From Alphaproteobacteria bacterium (GTDB taxonomy: Bacteria; Pseudomonadota; Alphaproteobacteria; Acetobacterales; Acetobacteraceae), in the NCBI GenBank assembly GCA_026400815.1, contig JAPLOI010000021.1, positions 1-50,419 of the forward strand: a stretch of 50,419 nt of DNA, written 5' to 3'. Shown in pieces: positions 6,993 to 16,039 of the stretch. Under the pieces are notes generated by a model. That model had not been told where the DNA came from and searched no databases. It saw only the letters and a program-made list of their open reading frames with translations. Both the position numbers and the translations under genes were made by a program. How positions within the stretch are numbered: position 1 is the first letter of the stretch; each line of letters opens with the position of its first letter.

Positions 6993-8000
6993 CTAGATGT
7001 CCATCGCCTCGCGCACCGCGGCCTTGAGGAAGGCGAAGTCGGCGGGGATGACGGAGGGGTTGGGGTTGCCGGCGCGGTGGCCCCAGATGCTGGGGATGGG
7101 TTTCAGGACGCCGTTGCGCAGGAAGGGGAGTTCGGCGGCGTTGTCGGCGACGCGAAAGTAGAGGTCGGTTTCGCTGGGGAGGAGGACCATGCGGGCCTTG
7201 ATGGCGCCCAGCGCGGTGGGGAGGTCGCCGCCATCAGCGATGTCGCCGTGGTACCAGGTCATGAGCTGGGCGTAGAGGTTGGCGGCGGGGCGGGCGCCCA
7301 TGCGCTCGGTCCAGTCGGTGCGCAGGTAGGTGTCGAGGTCCGGCGCACCGAGGGCGGTGAGGTGGAGGTTGGCGCGGTAGAAATCCTGGCTGAGGGCCCA
7401 GCCGGCGTAGATGTGGGCGAAGGCTTTCTTGGCCAGGGCGGGTTCGGCGCTGAACTTGCCGTCGCCCTGGTATTCGGCGGCGGATTCGAGGGTGCGCAGC
7501 AGGCCGGAGTGGAAGACCTTGTTGTGGACTGATGTGCGGGCGGTGCCGCAGACGACGAAGGCGCGGTCGACGGCATCGGGGTGCAGGGCGGCCCAGTGGT
7601 AGGCCTGCTGGGCGCCCATGGAGAAGCCGTAGACGGCGGCGAGGCGGGTGATGCCGAAGATATCGAAGAGCAGGCGGCGCTGGGCTTCGATGAGGTCGGC
7701 GTAGGTGACCAAAGTGGGCCAGTTCGGCGTGGCGGCGGCGGAGGAGGCCAGGCCGTTGCTGAACATGTTGGGGATGACGATGAACCAGCGGGTCGGGTCC
7801 AGGATCCCGTCCGGCCCGATGAGGAATTCCATATCGGGGTGGGAGGCGCCATAGGAGCAGGGGTAGAGGATGACGTTGCTCTTGTCGGCGTTCAGCGTGC
7901 CGTGGGTTTTGTAGGGGATCGTGCAGGTCTCGATCACGCCGCCCTTCTGCACCGGGAAGTTGCCGAGAACGAAGGTGCCTTGGGCCTGGGGCCAGCTCAT
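6993..8000 (-). CDS. Alpha/beta-hydrolase, homoserine O-acetyltransferase-like
   Basis: 335 aa. It has the MetX-like alpha/beta-hydrolase layout: an oxyanion-side segment (NVILYPCSYG), nucleophile elbow GFSMGAQQAYHWA with Ser, an acid region SETDLYF with Asp, and C-terminal SIWGHRAGNP with the catalytic His. MetX enzymes acylate homoserine, but this branch is usually annotated only as a hydrolase, so the substrate is open. It lies 66 nt downstream of phaR on the same strand, with a class A hairpin between them, and just upstream of the 244-aa hypothetical gene. No strong ribosome-binding site precedes the ATG at 8000. Confidence 0.82.
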   Translation of the reverse strand: MSWPQAQGTFVLGNFPVQKGGVIETCTIPYKTHGTLNADKSNVILYPCSYGASHPDMEFLIGPDGILDPTRWFIVIPNMFSNGLASSAAATPNWPTLVTYADLIEAQRRLLFDIFGITRLAAVYGFSMGAQQAYHWAALHPDAVDRAFVVCGTARTSVHNKVFHSGLLRTLESAAEYQGDGKFSAEPALAKKAFAHIYAGWALSQDFYRANLHLTALGAPDLDTYLRTDWTERMGARPAANLYAQLMTWYHGDIADGGDLPTALGAIKARMVLLPSETDLYFRVADNAAELPFLRNGVLKPIPSIWGHRAGNPNPSVIPADFAFLKAAVREAMDI

Positions 8001-8026
8001 GAATCGGTATTCCAGCGAAAAAGAGG

Positions 8027-8062
8027 AAAGTCTTTTTGCTTCTTTTTCTTCAGAAAAAGAAG
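8027..8062 (-). repeat. 3'-end hairpin, class A (copy 2)
   Basis: Same sequence as copy 1: 11-bp arms at 8039-8062, then CAAAAAGACTTT in the minus sense. It begins 3 nt after the phaR stop and lies in the gap before the MetX-like gene, so it may terminate or process the phaR transcript. Confidence 0.75.
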
Positions 8063-8065
8063 ATT

Positions 8066-8686
8066 CTACTCTTTCTTACCCGAGAGCCGCGCCTCGGCCA
8101 GCTGCTTGCGGAGCAGATCGACCTCCCGGCGCAGGGCGGCGATTTCTTCTTCCTGCGGGGAGGCAGGCGCGCGGGGGGCTTCGGGTTCGCCGGGCAGGAA
8201 GGGGGAGAAGAGGGACATGGCGCGTTCCATCATGGCCATGTTCTGGCGGCCGACTTCCTGCAGGCTGGGCGGGATGAAGGTGCCCATGGTGGATTCGACG
8301 GCACGGCGCATCTGGTCTTGTTGGACGGCGAAGGCGCCCATGGCCTGTTCCAGGTATTTCGGCACCACGGATTGCATGGAGTTGCCGTAGAAGCCGATGA
8401 GCTGGCGCAGGAAACCGGTGGGCAGCATGGCGCGGCCCTTGCTTTCCTCTTCCACGATGATCTGGGTGAGGACGGAGCGGGTGATGTCTTCGCCGGTTTT
8501 CGCGTCGTAAACCACGAAATCCCGGCCGAGGCGGACCATTTCGGCGAGCGAATCCAGCGTGATGTAGCTGGAGCTTTCGGTGTTGTAGAGGCGTCGGTTG
8601 GCGTATTTCTTGACGACGACCGGTGCCGCATCGCCGGGCTTGGCGTCGGTGTGGCGAGCGTCCTCGAGTGGCGCTGATTGCGACAT
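8066..8686 (-). CDS. phaR: Polyhydroxyalkanoate synthesis repressor PhaR
   Basis: 206 aa. The N-terminal PHB/PHA accumulation regulator DNA-binding domain is clear (VVVKKYANRRLYNTESSSY, then YITLDSLAEMVRLG and FVVYDAKTGEDITRSVLTQII). A PHB-accumulation regulatory region with LIGFYGNSMQSVVPKYLEQAM and a C-terminal coiled coil (EEEIAALRREVDLLRKQLAEA) follow. PhaR binds polymer granules and represses phasin and synthase genes when no polymer is present. The ATG at 8686 has AGGGGGCAGG upstream. It diverges from the PHA synthase genes across a 134-nt gap that holds TGC/GCA-rich sequence, a likely PhaR target, though I cannot define an operator. Confidence 0.95.
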   Translation of the reverse strand: MSQSAPLEDARHTDAKPGDAAPVVVKKYANRRLYNTESSSYITLDSLAEMVRLGRDFVVYDAKTGEDITRSVLTQIIVEEESKGRAMLPTGFLRQLIGFYGNSMQSVVPKYLEQAMGAFAVQQDQMRRAVESTMGTFIPPSLQEVGRQNMAMMERAMSLFSPFLPGEPEAPRAPASPQEEEIAALRREVDLLRKQLAEARLSGKKE

Positions 8687-8820
8687 CCTGCCCCCTTGCT
8701 GCCCCGGGTGGGGTTTTGTGCGGTGCAATGTAGCACGGGTCTGTGCGGGATTGAAATCGCGCGCGTGGTTTTCGGTGACGGGTGGCGTGGCTATGCTGCG
8801 CCGCGGAGGGGCGATGCGGG

Positions 8821-9159
8821 ATGACGGGCGGGCCGGAGGATGCGGGAGAGGGGGCGGTGCGGGGCGACCCGGCCGCGCTGATGCGCGACTGGATGACGCT
8901 GATGCAGACGGAGTTGGCGGGGCTGGCGACGGACCGGGAGGCGCTGGAGACCTGGCAGGCGCTCGCGGGGGTGTGGGCGCGAGGGCTCGGGCCGCATGAT
9001 CCGGCGGGGTCCGCGGCCGTTGCTGCTGCACCTGCTGCTGGCGGGGATGCCAGGGATGTCAGGGTTGACGCCCTTCTGGAACGGATCGATGCCCTGGAGC
9101 GGCGGGTGGCCGAGCTGGAGCAGCGGGGCCGGCGGCCGAAGCGGGGTGGCGCCGGCTGA
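8821..9159 (+). CDS. Small coiled-coil protein, possible PhaE-like synthase partner
   Basis: 112 aa. The first half contains ALMRDWMTLMQTELAGLATD and ETWQALAGVWARGL, amphipathic helices like those around PHA granule proteins. The end is a heptad coiled coil (ALLERIDALERRVAELEQRG) followed by a basic tail. PhaE subunits of class III PHA synthases also end in a short charged coiled coil, but they are about three times longer, so the relationship is inference. The gene overlaps the following PhaC-like gene by 14 nt and sits opposite phaR. The ATG at 8821 is 10 nt after GGAGGGG. Confidence 0.65.
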   Translation: MTGGPEDAGEGAVRGDPAALMRDWMTLMQTELAGLATDREALETWQALAGVWARGLGPHDPAGSAAVAAAPAAGGDARDVRVDALLERIDALERRVAELEQRGRRPKRGGAG

Positions 9160-10120
9160 GCTGATCGCGGGGGTGGCGGCGTATCGGCGGCATCCGTGGC
9201 GGCGGGAGGTGGCGGAGCCGGCGGTGGTGTGGGCGGAGGGGGGCTCGCGGCTGCTGGACTATGGCGGGCCTGGGGAGCCCGTGCTGTTCGTGCCGAGCCT
9301 GGTGAACCGGGCCTATGTGCTCGATCTCGATGAGGGGCGGTCGATGCTGCGGTTCCTCTCGGCGCAGCGGCGGGTGCTGTTGCTGGATTGGGGGTGGCCG
9401 GGGGAGGCGGAGCTTGGGTTCACGCTGACCGACTATGCGGCCGGGCGGCTGGAGCGGGCGCTGGTGGCGGTGGGGGCGCCGGTGGTGCTGGTGGGGTATT
9501 GCATGGGCGGGTTGCTGGCGCTGGCGGCGGCGCAGATGCGGCCCGACCTGGTGCTCGGGCTGGGGCTGCTGGCGGTGCCGTGGGATTTCCATGCGGCCGA
9601 TGCCGGTGCGGCGCGGGGGCTGGGGCAGCTGGTGCCGTTGCTGGAGCCGCTGATGGCGCTGACGCAGCGGCTGCCGATCGATGCGATCCAGACGCTGTTC
9701 GCGATGATGGATCCCGGCGGGATCGCAGCGAAGTATGCGGGGTTCGCGCGCCTGGACCAGGACAGCGCGCGGGCGCGCCAGTTCGTGGCGATCGAGGACT
9801 GGCTGAACGACGGGGTGCCGCTGGCCGCCGCGGTGGCGCGGGAGTGCCTGGGCGGGTGGTATGGCGAGAACACGCCGGCGCGGGGGGTGTGGCGGGTGGC
9901 GGGAGAGGTGGTGGATCCGCGGCGGCTGCGGGTGCCGGCTTTCGTGGCGGTGCCGGGGCGGGACCGGATCGTGCCGCCGGAAAGCGCGCTGCCGCTGGCC
10001 GGGCTGATCGACGGCGCGGTGCTGCACCAGCCCGCGGCGGGGCATGTGGGGATGGTGGCAGGCGCCAGTGCGGAGCGGGTGCTGTGGGCGCCCTTGCAGG
10101 ACTGGATTGCTGCGCTTTGA
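9146..10120 (+). CDS. phaC: Short PHA synthase-like alpha/beta-hydrolase (PhaC)
   Basis: 324 aa. The lipase-box-like elbow is GYCMGG with Cys as nucleophile, as in PHA synthases rather than serine hydrolases. The upstream VLFVPSLVNRAYVLDL and VLLLDWGWP segments and the C-terminal PGRDRIVPPESA (Asp) and GHVGMVAG (His) regions fit the PhaC fold. It is close in length to class III PhaC (about 355 aa) and lacks the large N-terminal domain of class I enzymes (about 590 aa). Enzymes of this type polymerise (R)-3-hydroxyacyl-CoA. I chose GTG at 9146 because the longer frame to 8996 is out-of-frame sequence of the preceding gene. Confidence 0.8.
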   Translation: MAPAELIAGVAAYRRHPWRREVAEPAVVWAEGGSRLLDYGGPGEPVLFVPSLVNRAYVLDLDEGRSMLRFLSAQRRVLLLDWGWPGEAELGFTLTDYAAGRLERALVAVGAPVVLVGYCMGGLLALAAAQMRPDLVLGLGLLAVPWDFHAADAGAARGLGQLVPLLEPLMALTQRLPIDAIQTLFAMMDPGGIAAKYAGFARLDQDSARARQFVAIEDWLNDGVPLAAAVARECLGGWYGENTPARGVWRVAGEVVDPRRLRVPAFVAVPGRDRIVPPESALPLAGLIDGAVLHQPAAGHVGMVAGASAERVLWAPLQDWIAAL

Positions 10121-10185
10121 TCCCGTTGTGCGGCGCGGTAAGATAGGGGCAAACGCGGAAACATCCGCCGCAGGAGAACGCCATC

Positions 10186-11358
10186 ATGGACGACATCGTC
10201 ATCGTCTCGGCCGCGCGTACGCCGGTTGGGAGCTTCAACGGGGCCTTCGGCAGCGTGCCGGCGCATGTGCTGGGCACGGCGGCGTTGCAGGCGGCGCTTT
10301 CGCGCGCCGGGCTGGAGCCGGGCGAGGTGGACGAGGTGATCCTGGGCCAGGTGCTGACGGCGAACCAGGGGCAGAACCCGGCGCGCCAGGCGGCGCGGGC
10401 GGCGGGGATTGCGGACACGGCGACGGCGTTCGGGATCAACCAGGTGTGCGGGTCTGGCCTGCGGGCCGTGGCGCTGGCCGCACAGCAGGTTCGCACCGGC
10501 GAGAGCGCGATCGTGGTGGCTGGCGGGCAGGAGAGCATGAGCCAGAGCCAGCACGGCACCTATCTGCGCGCGGGCGCCAAAATGGGCGACATGCAGCTGG
10601 TGGATACGATGATCAAGGACGGGCTGTGGGATGCCTTCTTCGGCTACCACATGGGCAACACCGCCGAGAACGTGGCCCGCGCCTACCAGATCACCCGCGA
10701 GGAGCAGGACGAGTTCGCGCTGGGCAGCCAGCAGAAGGCCAGCGCGGCGCAGAAGGCCGGGCGGTTCAAGGACGAGATCGCGGCGGTGACGGTGAAGGGC
10801 CGGCGCGGCGATACGGTGGTGGAGAACGACGAATACATCCGCCACGATTCCAGCATCGAGGGCATGGCCAAGCTGCGGCCGGCCTTCACCAAGGACGGCA
10901 CCGTGACCGCCGGCAATGCCAGCGGGATCAATGACGGCGCCTCGGCGCTGGTGGTGATGTCGGGCGCGGAAGCCGCGCGCCGGGGGCTGACGCCGCTGGC
11001 GCGGATTGCGAGCTTCGCCACCGCCGGCGTGGACCCCTCCGTGATGGGCACGGGGCCGATCCCTTCCAGCCGCAAGGCGCTGCAGCGGGCGGGGTGGGGC
11101 ATTGGCGACCTTGACCTGATCGAGGCGAACGAGGCCTTCGCGGCGCAGGCCTGCGCGGTGAACAAGGACATGGGCTGGGATACCAGCCGCGTGAACGTGA
11201 ACGGCGGCGCGATTGCGATCGGGCATCCGATCGGGGCGTCTGGCGCTCGGGTGCTGGTGACGCTGCTGCACGAGATGCAGAAGCGGGATGCCAAGAAGGG
11301 GCTCGCCACGCTGTGCATCGGTGGCGGCATGGGCGTGGCGATGTGCCTGGAGCGGTAA
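10186..11358 (+). CDS. phaA: Acetyl-CoA C-acetyltransferase (beta-ketothiolase)
   Basis: 390 aa, standard thiolase length. Catalytic motifs are intact: NQVCGSGL with Cys88, [20 protein letters not shown] with His347 and CIGGGMG with Cys377. It condenses two acetyl-CoA into acetoacetyl-CoA, the first step of polyhydroxybutyrate synthesis, and works reversibly in fatty-acid and ketone metabolism. Its position 65 nt after the PhaC-like gene supports the PHA role; no phaB reductase is in the window. AGGAG lies 10 nt before the ATG. A class A hairpin follows the stop. Confidence 0.96.
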   Translation: MDDIVIVSAARTPVGSFNGAFGSVPAHVLGTAALQAALSRAGLEPGEVDEVILGQVLTANQGQNPARQAARAAGIADTATAFGINQVCGSGLRAVALAAQQVRTGESAIVVAGGQESMSQSQHGTYLRAGAKMGDMQLVDTMIKDGLWDAFFGYHMGNTAENVARAYQITREEQDEFALGSQQKASAAQKAGRFKDEIAAVTVKGRRGDTVVENDEYIRHDSSIEGMAKLRPAFTKDGTVTAGNASGINDGASALVVMSGAEAARRGLTPLARIASFATAGVDPSVMGTGPIPSSRKALQRAGWGIGDLDLIEANEAFAAQACAVNKDMGWDTSRVNVNGGAIAIGHPIGASGARVLVTLLHEMQKRDAKKGLATLCIGGGMGVAMCLER

Positions 11359-11362
11359 GGGT

Positions 11363-11401
11363 CTTCTTTTTTCTGAAGAAAAAAGAAGCAAAAAAGACTT
11401 T
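11363..11401 (+). repeat. 3'-end hairpin, class A (copy 3)
   Basis: 12-bp arms (CTTCTTTTTTCT / AGAAAAAAGAAG) at 11363-11388, then CAAAAAAGACTTT. It begins 4 nt after the phaA stop and points with phaA. Confidence 0.75.
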
Positions 11402-11416
11402 ATCCGTTTGATGCGA

Positions 11417-11447
11417 AACCGCCGTGGCCAGGCTGGCCACGGCGGTT
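11417..11447. terminator. Bidirectional hairpin between phaA and aapP
   Basis: Perfect 14-bp stem (AACCGCCGTGGCCA and its complement) with a 3-nt loop, followed on the plus side by GTGTTTG. It sits exactly between the class A hairpin of phaA and the class B hairpin of aapP, and probably ends both convergent transcripts. Confidence 0.75.
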
Positions 11448-11463
11448 GTGTTTGCAAAGTCAG

Positions 11464-11498
11464 AAAAGTTTTTTGGTTCTTTTTTTCAAAAAAGAACC
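11464..11498 (-). repeat. 3'-end hairpin, class B (copy 1)
   Basis: 11-bp arms (GGTTCTTTTTT / AAAAAAGAACC) at 11475-11498, followed in the minus sense by AAAAAACTTTT. It lies 10 nt after the aapP stop. Its layout matches class A (stem, A-rich tail, ACTTT) but the stem sequence differs. Confidence 0.75.
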
Positions 11499-11508
11499 GC
11501 TTGTTTGT

Positions 11509-12261
11509 TTAGTGCCCGCGCAGGATCTGGCTGAGGAACAGCTTCAGGCGGTCGGTTTGCGGGGTTTCGAACATTTCGGTGGGAGTGCCGCTTTCCACCA
11601 CTTCGCCGCGGTCCATGAACACCACGCGGTCGGCGACCTGGCGGGCGAAGCCCATTTCGTGGGTGACGCAGACCATGGTCATGCCGCTGTCGGCGAGTTC
11701 GATCATGGTATCCAGCACTTCCTTGATCATTTCCGGGTCGAGCGCGCTGGTCGGCTCGTCGAACAGCATGATCTTGGGGCGCATGCACAGGGCGCGGGCG
11801 ATGGCGACGCGCTGCTGCTGGCCGCCGGAGAGCTGGCCGGGGTATTTCTTGGCCTGCTCCGGGATCTTCACGCGGGTGAGGAATTCCATCGCCAGCGCCT
11901 CGGCCTCGGCCTTGGGCATCTTGCGGACCCAGATGGGCGCGAGGGTGCAGTTTTCGAGGATGGTGAGGTGCGGGAAGAGGTTGAAGCTCTGGAACACCAT
12001 GCCGACTTCGCTGCGGATGGTATCGAGCGCGCGGGTGTCGTCGGTCAGTTCCGTGCCGTCGACCAGGATGCGGCCTTCCTGGTGGACTTCCAGGCGGTTG
12101 ATGCAGCGGATGAGGGTGGACTTGCCGGAGCCGGAGGGGCCGCAGACCACCACCTTTTCCCCGGTGGCGACTTCCAGCGACACGTCGCGCAGGACGTGGA
12201 GCTGGCCGAACCACTTGTTCACCTTGTCCAGCTGGATGGCGGGCTGTGTTCCGTTGCTCAT
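11509..12261 (-). CDS. aapP: General L-amino acid ABC transporter ATP-binding protein
   Basis: 250 aa ATPase of the polar amino acid (GlnQ/AapP) group. Walker A is GPSGSGKST, the Q-loop [11 protein letters not shown], the signature [15 protein letters not shown], Walker [15 protein letters not shown] and the switch His is in VCVTHEMGF. It powers uptake through AapQM. It is last in the aapJQMP operon, 13 nt after aapM, and its transcript is followed by a class B hairpin and a strong stem-loop. Confidence 0.96.
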   Translation of the reverse strand: MSNGTQPAIQLDKVNKWFGQLHVLRDVSLEVATGEKVVVCGPSGSGKSTLIRCINRLEVHQEGRILVDGTELTDDTRALDTIRSEVGMVFQSFNLFPHLTILENCTLAPIWVRKMPKAEAEALAMEFLTRVKIPEQAKKYPGQLSGGQQQRVAIARALCMRPKIMLFDEPTSALDPEMIKEVLDTMIELADSGMTMVCVTHEMGFARQVADRVVFMDRGEVVESGTPTEMFETPQTDRLKLFLSQILRGH

Positions 12262-12274
12262 GTTGTCGTTTCCT

Positions 12275-13417
12275 TCAGCGCCGCACGGACTTTGAGAATT
12301 CCCGCTCCAGGCTCTGGCTGTAGCGCGCCATCGAGAAGCAGAAGCAGAAATAGATGAGGCCCAGCATGATGTAGACCTCGGTGGAGAAGGCCTGCCAGAT
12401 CGGGTCCGCGACCGCGACCTTGCCGGAGGTGAGCAGGTCGAAGATGCCGATGATGAGCACCAGCGAGGTGTCCTTGAAGAAGCCGATGAAGGTGTTCACC
12501 AGCGGCGGGATCACCAGGCGCAGGGCCTGCGGCAGGATGATGAGGCCCATCTTCTTCCAGTAGGACAGGCCAAGCGCGTCGGCGGCTTCGTACTGGCCCT
12601 TGGGCAGGGCCTGCAGGCCGCCGCGGATGACCTCTGCGAGGTAGACGGCGGCGAACAGGATGATGGCGATCTGGGCGCGCAGCAGCTTGTCCGGGTTCAG
12701 GCCGACCGGCATGAACAGGGGGAACATGACGCTGGCCATGAACAGGAGGGAGATGAGCGGCACGCCGCGGATCACCTCGATGTAGATGACGCAGATCAGC
12801 TTGACCGCGGGTAGGTTGGTGGCGCGGCGGCCGAGGGCGACCAAAACGGCGATGGGGAAGGCGCAGGCGAGGCCGAAGGTGGAGAGGATGAGGGTGATGG
12901 GCAGGCCGCCCCACTCATCCTGGGCGACGTAGCGCAGGCCGAAGACGCCGCCCCACATCAGGGTGAAGATGGCGGTGAGCACGGCCACCCAGATTAGCGC
13001 CAGCACCGGGCGCCAGAAGCGGCGCATGGCGGAGACGATGAACAGGCCGAGGAACAGCACCAGCACGATGGCGGCGCGCCACTGCTCATCGAAGGGATAG
13101 CGGCCGAAGAGGATGAAGCGGTACTTGTCCCAGATGACGGCCCAGCAGGCGCCCTCACCCTTGGCCTGGCGGCAGGCATCGGGGTTCAGCTTGCCGGTGG
13201 CCGGGTCCGTGGGCACGGTCCAGACCGACTTCAGGAAGGCCCAGTCGATGAGGCCGACGGTGAACTTGATCAGGAAATAGGCCAGGGCGAGGGTGACGAG
13301 GCTGGACCAGACGGAGCTGAACAGGTTCGCCCGCATCCAGGCGATGGGGCCGGCGACCAGCAGTGGCGGCTGGGAGCGCTCGGGGACCGGGGTGTGGGTG
13401 GTGGTTGTTGTGCTCAT
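12275..13417 (-). CDS. aapM: General L-amino acid ABC transporter permease AapM
   Basis: 380 aa inner-membrane permease of the His/Glu/Gln/Arg/opine family. A first helix lies near residues 35-55 and a long periplasmic-side insert ([20 protein letters not shown]) is characteristic of AapM. The C-terminal transport domain has the EAA-loop region [23 protein letters not shown]. It pairs with AapQ. The ATG at 13417 follows the aapQ stop by 4 nt, with its ribosome-binding site inside the end of aapQ. Confidence 0.95.
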   Translation of the reverse strand: MSTTTTTHTPVPERSQPPLLVAGPIAWMRANLFSSVWSSLVTLALAYFLIKFTVGLIDWAFLKSVWTVPTDPATGKLNPDACRQAKGEGACWAVIWDKYRFILFGRYPFDEQWRAAIVLVLFLGLFIVSAMRRFWRPVLALIWVAVLTAIFTLMWGGVFGLRYVAQDEWGGLPITLILSTFGLACAFPIAVLVALGRRATNLPAVKLICVIYIEVIRGVPLISLLFMASVMFPLFMPVGLNPDKLLRAQIAIILFAAVYLAEVIRGGLQALPKGQYEAADALGLSYWKKMGLIILPQALRLVIPPLVNTFIGFFKDTSLVLIIGIFDLLTSGKVAVADPIWQAFSTEVYIMLGLIYFCFCFSMARYSQSLEREFSKSVRR

Positions 13418-13421
13418 CGGA

Positions 13422-14633
13422 TCAGCGCTCCACCAGCGCGATGCGCGTGTTGTACCAGTTCATGAACAGCGAGATCGACAGGCTGATGCCGAGGTAGACA
13501 CTCATGATGATGGCGATGCCCTCGATGGCCTGGCCGGTCTGGTTCAGCGTTGTGTTCACGATGGAGACCAGGTCGGGGTAGCCGATGGCGACCGCGAGGG
13601 AGGAGTTCTTGGCCACGCCGAGGTAGGTGCTCGTCATGGGCGGGATGATGACGCGCAGCGCCTGCGGCAGCACGATCTTGCGCAGCATCGTGCCGCGCTT
13701 GAGGCCGAGGGCGCCGCCGGCTTCCCACTGGCCCGACGGGACGGCGAGGATGCCGCTGCGCACGATCTCGGCGGCGAAGGCGGAGTGGTAGAGCACGAGG
13801 CCGATCATCAGGGCGGTGAACTCGGGCGAGATGTTGCCGCCGCCCTGGAAGCGGAAGCGGCCCTTGACCGGGAGTTCCAGGGTGAAGGGTGCGCCCATGA
13901 CGGCCCAGATAGCAAGCGGTGCCACCACCATGGCGGCGATGGCGACCGGCCAGACCTTGGGGCGGATGCCGGTGGCGTATTGCACGGCGGTGGCGCGGCG
14001 GGCGGCGATCCAGGTGGCGACGCAGCCGGCGAGGAAGGCCAGCGCGAAGCCTGTATGGGCCGGCTCCCACACCAGCAGCGGCACCTTGAGGCCGCTGTTG
14101 GACATGAACACCCCGGGCATGACCGAGATCGCCTCGCGGATCGGCGGGAAGGTGAGCATGACTGCGTACCAGAAGAGCAGGTGCAGCAGCAGCGGCACGT
14201 CTCGCATGCCTTCGACATAGGCACGGCAGAGGCGCGAGAGCAGCCAGTTGTTCGACAGCGAGGCGATGCCGACGAGGGTGCCGAGCACGGTGATCAGCGC
14301 CACGCCGACGATGGTGACCATGCTGGTGTTGAGGATGCCGACCAGGACGGCGCGGCCATAGGTATGGACCGAGGGGTCGTAGGGGATGAGGAACTCGCCG
14401 ATCGGGATGCCGGCGGTGCGGCCGAGGAAATCGAACCCGGTGGCGATGCGGCGCTGTTCCAGGTTGGTGGCGGTGTTGGAGGCGAGGTACCACACACCGC
14501 CGACCAGCAGACCGACGATCACCACCTGCCAGACGATGGCGCGGAAGCGGGGATCGGACCAGCTGAGCGAAATCCCCTTGGGTGGGGCCCTTCGCGCACC
14601 CGACATGCGGGGGTCTGTGGTGGTGGTGGACAT
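13422..14633 (-). CDS. aapQ: General L-amino acid ABC transporter permease AapQ
   Basis: 403 aa. The family-typical N-terminal helix (WQVVIVGLLVGGVWYLASN) is followed by FDFLGRTAGIPIGEFLIPYDPS, a stretch diagnostic of AapQ, and the EAA loop GALGLKRGTMLRKIVLPQAL. Two ATGs are possible: 14642 has AAGGTG only 1 nt upstream, while 14633 has it 10 nt upstream, so I favour 14633. It heterodimerises with AapM in the inner membrane. A terminator-like hairpin separates it from aapJ. Confidence 0.95.
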   Translation of the reverse strand: MSTTTTDPRMSGARRAPPKGISLSWSDPRFRAIVWQVVIVGLLVGGVWYLASNTATNLEQRRIATGFDFLGRTAGIPIGEFLIPYDPSVHTYGRAVLVGILNTSMVTIVGVALITVLGTLVGIASLSNNWLLSRLCRAYVEGMRDVPLLLHLLFWYAVMLTFPPIREAISVMPGVFMSNSGLKVPLLVWEPAHTGFALAFLAGCVATWIAARRATAVQYATGIRPKVWPVAIAAMVVAPLAIWAVMGAPFTLELPVKGRFRFQGGGNISPEFTALMIGLVLYHSAFAAEIVRSGILAVPSGQWEAGGALGLKRGTMLRKIVLPQALRVIIPPMTSTYLGVAKNSSLAVAIGYPDLVSIVNTTLNQTGQAIEGIAIIMSVYLGISLSISLFMNWYNTRIALVER

Positions 14634-14792
14634 CGTCCGCATGCACCTTGTGTTGGCGGCGCCGCCAGTGGGCGGGCCAAGAGCGTATCAAACCAAGTGG
14701 AAGCAAGTTTTGCGCCAGGATGCAATGTGTTTGGCGCAGGCTTGCGCTGGGCGTCTGGCGCCGGCGCGTGCGGGGCGATGGGCCCGTGCACG

Positions 14793-14821
14793 AAAAAGCC
14801 GCCCTGGCGAACCAGGGCGGC
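14793..14821 (-). terminator. Intra-operon terminator between aapJ and aapQ
   Basis: In the minus sense, a perfect 10-bp stem GCCGCCCTGG / CCAGGGCGGC with a 4-nt loop is followed by TTTTTCG. It begins 23 nt after the aapJ stop. Partial termination here would give more binding protein than permease, as is common in solute-binding-protein operons. Confidence 0.85.
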
Positions 14822-14844
14822 CATTCGTCACGCCCGGAAGCGGA

Positions 14845-15873
14845 TCAGCGCATCGGGGGCGCGTAGTGCAGGCCGCCGGCGTTCCAGAGGTTGTTGATGC
14901 CGCGCGGCACGCCGTAGGGGGTGATGTTGCGGTTCCACATCTCGCCGAAATTGCCGACGCCCTTGATGGCGTTGTAGGCCCACTTGTTGTCGACGCCGAG
15001 GGCCTTGCCCATGTCGCCTTCCAGGCCGAGCAGGCGGCGCAGCTCGGGGACGGTGGCGGACTTGGCGATGTCGTCGATGTTGGCCTGGGTGACGCCATAT
15101 TCCTCGGCGATCAGCTGGGCAAAGTAGGTCCAGCGGACGATGTCGAAGAACTTGTCGTCGCCCTTGCGGACCATGGCGCCGAGCGGCTCCTTGGAGATGA
15201 TGTCCGGCAGGAGGATGTGGTCCTTCGCCTTGTCACCCTGCTGGAAGCGGAAGCCGGCGAGGCCCGAGGCGTCGGTGGAGTAGGCGTCGCAACGGCCGGC
15301 CAGGTAGGCGTTCTGGATCTCGTTCACGTCGGCGATGATGATCGGCGTGAACTTCATCTTGGTCATGCGGAAGAAGTCGGCGACGGCCAGCTCGGTGGAG
15401 GTGCCGGGGGCGACGCAGACGCTGACGCCGTCCATTTCCTTGGCGGACTTCACGCCCAGCTTGGCCTGCACGAGGAAGCCGGTGCCGTCGTAGAAGTTCA
15501 CGCTGGCGAACAGGGCGCCGAGGTTGCCCTCACGGCCCAGGGTCCAGGTGGTGGAGCGGTACAGCAGGTCCACTTCGCCCGACTGCAGCGCGGTGAAGCG
15601 GTTCTGCGCCGTGGTGGGGATGAACTTGACCTTGCGGGCATCGCCCAGGATGGCGGCGGCCACGGCACGGCAGCTATCGGCGTCGATGCCGCGCATCACG
15701 CCCTGGCTGTCGGGCAGCGAGAACATCGGCGAGTTGCCGGCGGTGCCGCAGTTGACTTCGCCGCGCTTGATGATCGCGTCGATCGTGGCCGAGCCGCTCT
15801 GGGCTTGTGCGCCCACGCTGGCAACGGAGAGGAAGGCGCCGGCAAACAGCGCGCCGACGGTCATACGCATCAT
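14845..15873 (-). CDS. aapJ: General L-amino acid ABC transporter periplasmic binding protein
   Basis: 342 aa with a signal peptide (VGALFAGAFLSVASVGAQAQS). The mature protein shows AapJ hallmarks: NCGTAGNSPMFSLPDSQGV, FIPTTAQNRFTALQSGEVDL, STDASGLAGFRF and ITPYGVPRGINNLWNAGGL. It binds a broad range of L-amino acids in the periplasm and delivers them to AapQMP. The ATG has GGGAG 7 nt upstream. It is the first operon gene; the 166-nt gap upstream (15874-16039) should carry the promoter. A TTGATC-17 nt-CATTAA pair near 15940 is only a weak candidate. Confidence 0.96.
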   Translation of the reverse strand: MMRMTVGALFAGAFLSVASVGAQAQSGSATIDAIIKRGEVNCGTAGNSPMFSLPDSQGVMRGIDADSCRAVAAAILGDARKVKFIPTTAQNRFTALQSGEVDLLYRSTTWTLGREGNLGALFASVNFYDGTGFLVQAKLGVKSAKEMDGVSVCVAPGTSTELAVADFFRMTKMKFTPIIIADVNEIQNAYLAGRCDAYSTDASGLAGFRFQQGDKAKDHILLPDIISKEPLGAMVRKGDDKFFDIVRWTYFAQLIAEEYGVTQANIDDIAKSATVPELRRLLGLEGDMGKALGVDNKWAYNAIKGVGNFGEMWNRNITPYGVPRGINNLWNAGGLHYAPPMR

Positions 15874-16039
15874 TGTGAAGCTCCCTTTGTCTCTGGCGGT
15901 TACACCACCGTGCGGGTGTTAATGGCGTCGGTTGCGGCAAAGATCAATGCCTGCCCTGCCGGAAACGCATCTCTGGCGCCATCGAATTGATGCCGGGAAT
16001 GTTTCGTGAGGTCGAATGCCGGGGCAGGGTGGCGCGAAG

